A stretch of DNA of 14,554 nt. Source: Flammula alnicola. Taxonomy: Eukaryota > Basidiomycota > Agaricomycetes > Agaricales > Strophariaceae. Of the stretch, positions 8,718-14,554 are shown in pieces; positions within the stretch are counted from its first letter, which is position 1, and every line of letters begins with the position of its first letter. Below the pieces are notes generated by a model. That model saw only the letters and a program-made list of their open reading frames with translations, ran no database searches and had not been told where the DNA came from. The stretch spans positions 1 to 14,554 of the forward strand of contig JADNRV010000748.1 in NCBI GenBank assembly GCA_015499995.1, given 5' to 3'. Both the position numbers and the translations under genes were made by a program.

Positions 8718-10011
8718 CTACACCATGGCCTCCGGCTCTCTCTTCTCCTCAACTTCATGCGTTGTTTGGGTCGTATCTGGATTGGAACATGAACATGTTA
8801 ACGTGATAGGCGAGCTTTCTGGTTGAATATCGAGGAATTCTATAGGAAGCTCCGAGTCGTGTATATCTTGAGTGTTGTAGAGTCGCGCACGTGTTTTGTT
8901 TGACCAGGCTTCGCCGCACGCTACACGATATGTTATGAGAAGCGGAGCGATAATCTATAATATAAACAAAATTTAGTCAGCAACGTAGCATAAAAGTGCA
9001 ACCCTTGGCTGGCCTTACCTGAACCTCTCCAAGTGCCTGAAGAAAAGTATATTGAACAGGATGATTAAGAGAAAAGGAGACCACAAAGCAAAGAGCGAAA
9101 ATGGAGTAGATAAGCGCAGACTCCACACACATGGCAGCTATGCTAGTGTAGTGGGATCCGTGCATCGATCCCAGCACGCTCGTGACCCTCCAACGGAAAT
9201 ACAAGAGCCTTGCGCAGATGGCAATGGTCATAATGATGTTCAAAACCAAAGATAGCCAGAAGTAGGGCAAAGTGACGTTGATCGTCGTTTTCGTCGTCGA
9301 CCATGGCGATGAGGCTGGAGCTGATACTTGTATTAGCCAAACAATGCCCAGTGCTTTAAAGGATCAAGTTCGTGTCAGATCTACTATCCTGTGTATGATT
9401 CGACTATACTCTACTCACAGATGGATCCCAAGTATGCGAGTGCAGGAATTCCCATGACGAACCATTCCGGATAGTGACAACCCCTGAATATGACCATACA
9501 CCGCCATACCTGGGGACAAGAGCTCAAATAAAGAAAGGCAGCCTGAGAAGTGAAAGGCCACCCACCACCATCCCATCTGCCAGCCAATTAGTAAAAACGT
9601 ATGTCACGTTTGCTATTTCGTTCACTGAGATGGAGAACTCCTCCATCTCGAAAGCCGCTAAAAGTGGGTGAAGGAATGTGGGCGTCTGGCCAGACGAAAG
9701 CATGGATGTCACGAACCTGGACCTCCCGGGAAAAGTCTATAGTCGATGAATCCCAGCTGAATCATCTTGGATGCCGAGCCGATAAAAAGAGTCCCAGATG
9801 TGAAGATTAGACTGATATAAATGAGGAGCGGAAGTTTGGACATCAGATTGGCTCTCGTCGTGGTCTTCAACAGTTGTTTAAAGGATAGAATAAAGAGGAT
9901 GAAGACGATTCCATAGGCCACGCAAGCTACAAGGATCCCCGCCAACCACGTTCGCTCATTGACGATAGTCGTATCGTCCTCGGCAGGCCGCCACGTTGAA
10001 TTGAAACCCAT
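8718..10011 (-). CDS. Seven-transmembrane protein A, uncharacterised Agaricomycete family
   Basis: Minus-strand exons 10011-9717, 9657-9566, 9509-9419, 9353-9019 and 8954-8718 total 1050 nt (349 aa), with introns of 59, 56, 65 and 64 nt in phase. Hydrophobic segments lie at about residues 22-44, 60-80, 115-137, 144-168, 188-210, 229-255 and 261-283, giving seven helices. The N-terminus is short with an Asn-Ser-Thr sequon; the C-terminal tail (about 286-349) is polar and acidic. Recognisable family words are FPGGPAAF (about 93-100), NWLADGMVVWRC, GSHYTSIAAMCVESALIYS and VQIIAPLLITYRVA. I know such proteins as a large uncharacterised family of mushroom genomes, with topology like G-protein-coupled receptors; a receptor role is possible but not shown. 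Intron 3 ends in AAG rather than the usual pyrimidine-AG. The gene 1.2 kb away is a close paralogue, so the pair arose by tandem duplication. Confidence 0.88.
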
Positions 10012-10072
10012 GCTTTCCGCCAGAAACGCTGATCAGTCGCTGACCCAACCGACGACGCGTCGTTTATAAGAC
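10012..10072 (-). promoter_or_regulatory. 7TM-A core promoter with TATAAA and 12-bp palindrome
   Basis: On the minus strand TATAAA (positions 10068-10063) lies 52-57 nt upstream of the gene A start codon. It runs into the perfect 12-bp palindrome ACGACGCGTCGT at 10052-10063, which is centred on an ACGCGT core. Position and sequence fit a core promoter; the palindrome could be a binding site for a dimeric factor, which is inference. Confidence 0.4.
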
Positions 10073-11260
10073 CGCTGGACGCAGGTTGAACAGCTATCTG
10101 AGCATCAAATCCCACAATGGCAAAATATCGGAACGTCAGGGATAGTGGGCTAGACTAGACTTCGCTGGTCTGATGTCGAGTAGAGTTAAGCTATAGCGGC
10201 ACCGAACATAACTGGTGAGCACAAATATATTATCAGGGCTGCCAGTGAACTCACGAAAGTGACTTCAACACGTAACTGACTAAGGACGCAGGAAGCGTGT
10301 CCGACTGTCGTCGGTATCCGGGAGAACGCGCAAGTCATACCCCGAGAGTGGAGAGCAAGTGGGAATTTCTTTCCCAAGTCACAAGTGTTAAAAAGGTCTG
10401 CCGGTCTATTATCTCTCGCGAGAACAAGCAATCAGTCATTCGTAGATGGTTTAAGGTAGATTACAACCAAGTGCACTCACTAAGCAATGACGTCTCGTGC
10501 GGAGACACCGGAACGTCTGAGATACCGTTAACGTCGGTGCTGCCATGAAATACTTATAGAACAGGACATGCGTCCAGCTCGTGGCAGCTTGAGGTGGACA
10601 TTACGGGGCTTCTCGTAAATTTTGCCAGGGCAAGTATCGAACTTCGGAAAGTGACAAAAGTATTCGAGTTCACGGAATGCGAAAGCAAGGAAATGTAAAC
10701 GAGTTGAAAACGAGACTCCTGCGATATAGCAAGCAGCCAAAGGTCCATTGCCACACAGTTATAAGGCAGGGAGTTGATAGTATTAGAAGACAGAAAGAAT
10801 CTCAAGTTGTCCGTTGAGTTCGTAGGTTGACGGCAATTTCCGGTTGCACGGGGCCGCTTTCCCGGGTCGCTCTCCTGGGTAATTACTTAAAAAGCTTCTG
10901 CGTTTTCTCATTCGATCATGATCTCTGCTGTATGCAAATCACCCAGAACTCATGCTTATCGCCCGTTGTGAACCATTGCTATTTTTTTGACACAAGCACG
11001 GGTGATTGCCGAAAGAGTAGACGAATTGGGAGTCGACGAGTCAACGACGCGTTAAAAACGTCTTTGTAAGAGGTAGAGTATTCTAGAATAAATAATAACA
11101 TAGTGAGCCTGCGCAATGTGCTGGATGTATCTAATTTAAAATTAATTGCTTGTATAAATACCAGGTATCGTATGCCCCAAAACAGGAGCCGCTTGTTGAC
11201 CATCTATGTCCTAAGTCATTGACTTTGGTTTTCTCTGCTCAGCCTCCTGGTTAATTCGCT
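10073..11260. other. 1.2-kb intergenic region between the 7TM paralogues
   Basis: It contains the upstream region of 7TM-A and the 3' flank of 7TM-B. Open frames of 60-83 codons on both strands show no family motif, no matched splice sites and overlap one another, so none is called. One further ACGCGT lies at 11047-11052. A short hairpin-capable GTCTC/GGAGAC lies at about 10492-10506. I see no tRNA, terminal inverted repeats or third gene copy. Confidence 0.45.
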
Positions 11261-12477
11261 CTACCTCTGGCTTGGAACAGCCATCATACTATGTGAGTTT
11301 TCAGTTTTCAAGACCAAAAATTCAATTGGTTGAAGCTCCACGTCCGCTGCTTTTTGGGTGGTGTCGTAGAGTCGCGCTCTTGTCTTACTTGACCAGGCCT
11401 CACCGCAGGCCACACGATATGTTATCAGAAGCGGCGCGATAATCTACAGTAAGCATTCAATCAGCACTTCAACATGAACAAAATCATGATCCGCGCTTAT
11501 TACCTGAGCCTCTCCAAGTACTTGAAGGAAAACATATTGGATAGGATGGTTGACAGAAAAGGGGACCAGGAAGCAAAGGGCGAACACAGAGTAGATAAGC
11601 GCAGACTCCACACACATAGCAGCTATGCTGGTGTAATGGGATCCGTGTTTCGGCCCCATGACGCGACATATTCTCCAACGGAACATACAGAGCCTTGCGC
11701 AGATGGCGAGGGTCATAGTGATGTTCAAGGCCAGAGATAGCCAGAAGTAGGGTAAAGTGACATTAATACCCTTCGAAGGTGACCACGGAGAAGAGGTGGG
11801 CGCTGAAACCTGGACCAGCCAAGCAATACCTAGAGCTAAGGAGCGACAATATCAAGACCATATGCCTCTGATTACAAGTCGCATTTACTCACATACAGAC
11901 GTCAAGTATGCCAGTAAAGGAATAACCATCACAAGCCACTCCGGACAGCGAGTTCCCCTGAATATGACTATACACCGCCAAACCTACGGAAAACAACCCG
12001 AGTGACAAAGATGGTCTTTGAAGAAAAAGGCGACATACCACTATTCCGTCTGCCAACCAATTAGTAAAGACATAGGCTACGGTTGAAATTTTGTTCACTG
12101 GGGTAGAGAACTCTACAGTCTGGAAAGCCGCTAAAAGGAAGTAGGTAAGTACCCGTACTGGAAAAAAAAGGGTATGGCGAACCTGGCCCCCCAGGAATAA
12201 GTCGATAGTCGATGAAGCCTAGCTTAATCATTTTTGCGCCCGAACCGATAAATATGGTTCCACACGTGAAAATTAATGTGATGTACAGGAGGAGTGGAAT
12301 CTTGGACCTGCGATTGGCTTTCGTCGTGGTCTGGACCACTTGCTTAAAGGAAAGAATGAAAAGGGTAAAGACGATGCCATAGGCCACGCAAGCAACCATG
12401 ACACCCGCTAGCCATGTCCGCTCGGTGAGAATGGTGACATTGTCCTCGGGAGGCCGCCATGCTGGGTTGAGACTCAT
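11261..12477 (-). CDS. Seven-transmembrane protein B, tandem paralogue of A
   Basis: Minus-strand exons 12477-12183, 12130-12039, 11983-11893, 11835-11504 and 11443-11261 total 993 nt (330 aa); introns are 52, 55, 57 and 60 nt. The first three coding exons have exactly the same lengths as in gene A (295, 92, 91 nt), all intron phases match, and exon 4 is one codon shorter. Seven hydrophobic segments fall at the same places, and the same words appear: TWLAGVMVACVAYGIVF, PGGPAAF, NWLADGIVVWRC, GSHYTSIAAMCVESALIYS and AQIIAPLLITYRVACGEAWS. Differences concentrate in loops and in the C-terminal tail, which is 18 residues shorter and ends SMMAVPSQR. An ATG seven codons upstream (12498) is in frame; 12477 was chosen because it aligns with the start of A. 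A TATATA lies about 97-104 nt upstream of the start (near 12576-12581). Function is unknown; a membrane receptor or sensor is an inference from topology. Confidence 0.88.
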
Positions 12478-13103
12478 ATTGTAGAGCGCCAAAAGCACAC
12501 CAGGAAGAACGTCGGCCGGTTGGCAGCTGGGGGTAGAAAAGTTCTCCCAATCTGGAGTAGGTTCGAACTCTACGAATATATAGCCATGTCTGAAAGATGG
12601 GCTAGATAAGGTTTCTCTGGGGCGTGCGTGCCGAATAGCTTGGCGAAGTCATGCTGAATGCTGACATGACTAGTACAGCATACCCTGGGCCTACTACCGT
12701 TGTAATGAGTAGTCACTAGTCACTGGTGGTTCGGACACGAGTGCTGTATCCATTATGTTTACGAAAGCTCGTGGCGATAATCGCGGTCAAAAATTGTCGA
12801 CAGTGGTGACTGAAACAGATTGGAAGTATATGAAAACATGAAGCAGGAACTTCTATAGTGCGAGACTCCGTGAAAACCGAGACGCCGCGAACATCGGTTA
12901 CCGGTGTGCCACAAACGCGGAATGAGATTACTTAGCATATCCCCTCGAGGCTCGAGCCGATTTCACGTCGCAAAACACCTTGTAGGCTGTTGCTTCATCG
13001 TCAGAATTTAATGTGAGGGTGAACATTCGAATTCTTCAAGCAAGGAGTCATTGAGAATCTGAGAATTGAGAATCAAGTTAGCTGACTACGTTACATAAGC
13101 AAT
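12478..13103. other. Intergenic region upstream of 7TM-B
   Basis: 626 nt containing the 7TM-B promoter and the 3' flank of the FAM32A-like gene. Small repeats are visible: AGTCACT twice in tandem at 12711-12724, the palindrome GGCTCGAGCC at about 12949-12958, and TTGAGAATC at 13051-13059 and again at 13066-13074. I searched the minus strand here for the missing C-terminal exon of the FAM32A-like gene and did not find it. Confidence 0.45.
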
Positions 13104-13464
13104 TCAGCACGGCAGAGGTGCGATTACACTGTACAGGCGGCAATCTCCCCTGGAGAGTTCAAAACGCCTCTCCGCTTCGGTTTTGCGAGTTGAACTGCTC
13201 GCTACGGGGGGGAGAATTGCGACCGCTTCCAGAAGGCGAGCCTTCTTTATCATCCTATGGGGATAAGAGGTCTTTGACCTCTCGAGGTCCTGATCTTTTG
13301 TGAGCGGTTCAGATTTGACTTTGGATCTCTTCTTCTTCCTGAAGGATATTTCAGTGATGTTGTGCATTTGCAAACAAGATAACTCACTTCTTTACGATGC
13401 CGCCCTCAGCGACCCCTCCCTTGAGTTTGAGGGAGCCACCAGGGCGAAAGTCGTAATCAGACAT
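13104..13464 (-). CDS. FAM32A: FAM32A-like protein with replaced C-terminus
   Basis: Exons 13464-13388 and 13338-13104 join across a 49-nt GTGAGT/CAG intron to give 312 nt (103 aa). Residues 1-17 (MSDYDFRPGGSLKLKGG) and the Lys-rich run at 25-30 are the standard N-terminus of fungal FAM32A (DUF1754) proteins. TRKTEAERRFE at 76-86 matches the family's start of the C-terminal block. After Glu86 the match stops: the expected helical segment and the family's highly conserved ending (a THK-DRV-EFN type stretch and a terminal HxxIPKVGPG-like motif) are absent, and 17 unrelated residues ending in LPC precede the stop. FAM32A proteins are small nuclear proteins; human FAM32A is a component of the catalytic spliceosome that reaches the active site with its C-terminus. 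If so, this product would lack the working part. It may be a decaying duplicate, with an intact copy elsewhere, or a misassembled or rearranged locus. The intact open frame argues for recent truncation. Confidence 0.75.
13231..13289. repeat. Cluster of short inverted repeats
   Basis: Within 59 bp: AGAAGGC (13231-13237) and GCCTTCT (13240-13246) form a 7-bp stem with a 2-nt loop. TTATC (13247-13251) pairs with GATAA (13262-13266). GAGGTC (13267-13272), GACCTC (13276-13281) and GAGGTC (13284-13289) alternate so that two competing 6-bp stems can form. It lies inside exon 2 of the FAM32A-like gene, in its poorly conserved middle. Confidence 0.55.
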
Positions 13465-13658
13465 GGGTGAAAGAGAGGAAGAGATGAGGCTGATGCTGTG
13501 CCCAAAGGAAATGCACGTGCCGCCAAGCTCTTACCGAACTCTGAGTCTGTGCCTCCTGCGCTTAACTTTTAGAAAATCGTGTTCCCTCCTACTTGTCCAG
13601 GCCCCAACCAGTGCTCTCCGTTTGCTATTGGCGTGCCAGTCGTCTTCTTTCCACAAAA

Positions 13659-14544
13659 ATGGCTCTTTCATCACTGCTTGTTCTAGTACAGTCAATCCTC
13701 CAGTTACCCGTGCCTTCACAGGCGCAACCATCGTATCATCCGCGTTGTATGAATATCTATGTTGGAAAGGACTGGGGACAGAAGCGGCGCAATATATGAC
13801 AGTCGTTCCAGGCTCTGCTTTCTATGCAACCTGGACGCTGCTCACATCTGCATTAGTTGAAACGTCTATATTCGAGGCAAGTGACGTTTGCTGAGGCTCC
13901 TGTCTCAAACCCGTACCAAATAAAAAGGTTCGCGTAGTTCATTGCATCCTTAATTTTCGTCCCTGCCTCTTTGAAATACTTGGAACGACTTTGGGGCAGC
14001 ATTGAAACTCTGAAATTTATTGTGGTATCTATCGTCGCTTCAAACATCATTGCTTTTGGGTTCAACTGGATCGAATTCATCGCGACACGAAATGCGGATA
14101 TGTTCCTGTGAGCAACTTCACTAACTTTGAAAAGTCCGCTATGATTTATTGATTTTCTCTTTGAAGATATGGAATGCGTTACCATGGCCAAATGGCCTTA
14201 CAAATAGCCATCCTCGTCGCCTTCACTCAACTCATTCCCGAACATCAGATCAAATTCTCGGTGTTATTAAAGCTCAAGGTTGGGGATTTTCTCCCCATGG
14301 CTAGAGGTTTCTCTGACCTCACTTCCTTTTAGAGCCTTCCTAAGGCTTATCTGACCTTAGCCACAGTGCTGTGCATCGTCGGTTTCCAGTGCCCATGGAT
14401 CATAATTCAGTTTGGCTGGTTTGTGGGTTGGGTATATCTTCGTTTCTACAAGAAGAACCCCGGAGACTCAGTTGGAGGTGTAGACACCTATGGCGATAGG
14501 AGCGAGACATTCTCTCTGATCTCTTGGTGCCCTCCTTTCATACA
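13659..14544 (+). CDS. TMEM115: TMEM115-like multi-spanning membrane protein, 3'-partial, 5' frame unresolved
   Basis: The conserved body is clear: exon to 13876, then 13938-14107, 14167-14278 and 14333-14544, which ends at a GTAAGC donor at the window edge. Introns are 61, 59 and 54 nt in phase; the first is GC-AG (GCAAGT donor at 13877). The translation reads NPPVTRAFTGATIV..., YMTVVPGSAFYATWTLLTSALVE, FIASLIFVPASLKYLERLWGS, FGFNWIEFIATRNADMFLYG, YHGQMALQIAILVAFTQLIP, WFVGWVYLRFYKKN and YGDRSETFSLISWCPPF. This is the TMEM115 (DUF1751) family of rhomboid-like, probably non-proteolytic membrane proteins; human TMEM115 sits in the Golgi and affects retrograde transport. The best start, ATG at 13659 with a CACAAAA context, is not in the frame of the body: that frame stops at 13799. 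The body frame has no ATG until far upstream (13463, overlapping the FAM32A start). Either a one-base indel, a sequencing error or an unrecognised 5' exon is involved. Confidence 0.8.
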
Positions 14545-14554
14545 GTAAGCAGTG

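Noticed and set aside
10490..10545. Loose similarity between the DNA upstream of 7TM-A and that at 12860-12910 upstream of 7TM-B
   Set aside because: Only scattered short words (ACCG, GAGAC, CGGTG) match by eye; not convincing as a conserved element without an alignment.
12559..12575. GTAGG-TTCGAAC-TCTAC looks like the T-arm of a tRNA
   Set aside because: The seven bases after it do not pair with any acceptor strand at the right distance upstream, and no D-arm or anticodon arm is present.
13118..13303. Plus-strand frame of 61 codons opposite the FAM32A-like gene
   Set aside because: Antisense shadow of exon 2; the minus-strand translation carries the family motifs.

Overview
The window is nuclear DNA of a basidiomycete fungus, almost certainly an Agaricomycete. 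It is dense with short spliceosomal introns (about 48-69 nt, GT-AG except one GC-AG), genes lie on both strands in close divergent and convergent pairs, and protein families and exon structures fit mushroom-forming fungi. All gene models below were built by hand from splice signals, reading phase and remembered family motifs; no alignment was run.

Layout, left to right: (1) 1-1286, minus, RMD1/YagE (DUF155) family protein, 3' end outside the window. (2) 1287-3883, about 2.6 kb without a convincing gene, with a possible exon relic, an 18-bp tandem repeat and a GC-rich inverted repeat. (3) 3884-6059, plus, complete cytochrome P450 in 12 coding exons (516 aa). (4) 6217-6967, minus, core histone H2A in 7 coding exons (138 aa). 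(5) 7163-8280, plus, ATP10, a mitochondrial F1Fo-ATP synthase assembly factor, in 4 exons (320 aa). (6) 8718-10011 and 11261-12477, both minus, a tandem pair of paralogous seven-transmembrane proteins (349 and 330 aa) with matching five-exon structures, of a family I know only as uncharacterised. (7) 13104-13464, minus, a FAM32A-like gene whose conserved C-terminal part is replaced by an unrelated short tail. (8) about 13659-14544, plus, a TMEM115-like multi-spanning membrane protein that runs off the right edge and has an unresolved 5' reading frame.

Most neighbours are housekeeping genes sharing no obvious pathway: histone, ATP synthase assembly, Golgi-type membrane protein, nuclear protein. 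The clearest functional link between neighbours is the 195-bp divergent H2A/ATP10 promoter, which carries two ACGCGT (MluI cell-cycle box) sites, a central TATATA and an 8-bp TCACGTGA box. P450/H2A and ATP10/7TM-A are convergent pairs. No tRNA, rRNA, CRISPR array or intact mobile element was recognised. I did not find a clearly new biological system. The best candidates for follow-up are the tandem orphan 7TM receptors, the H2A without an SQ motif and with an ATG-only coding exon, and the truncated FAM32A copy.
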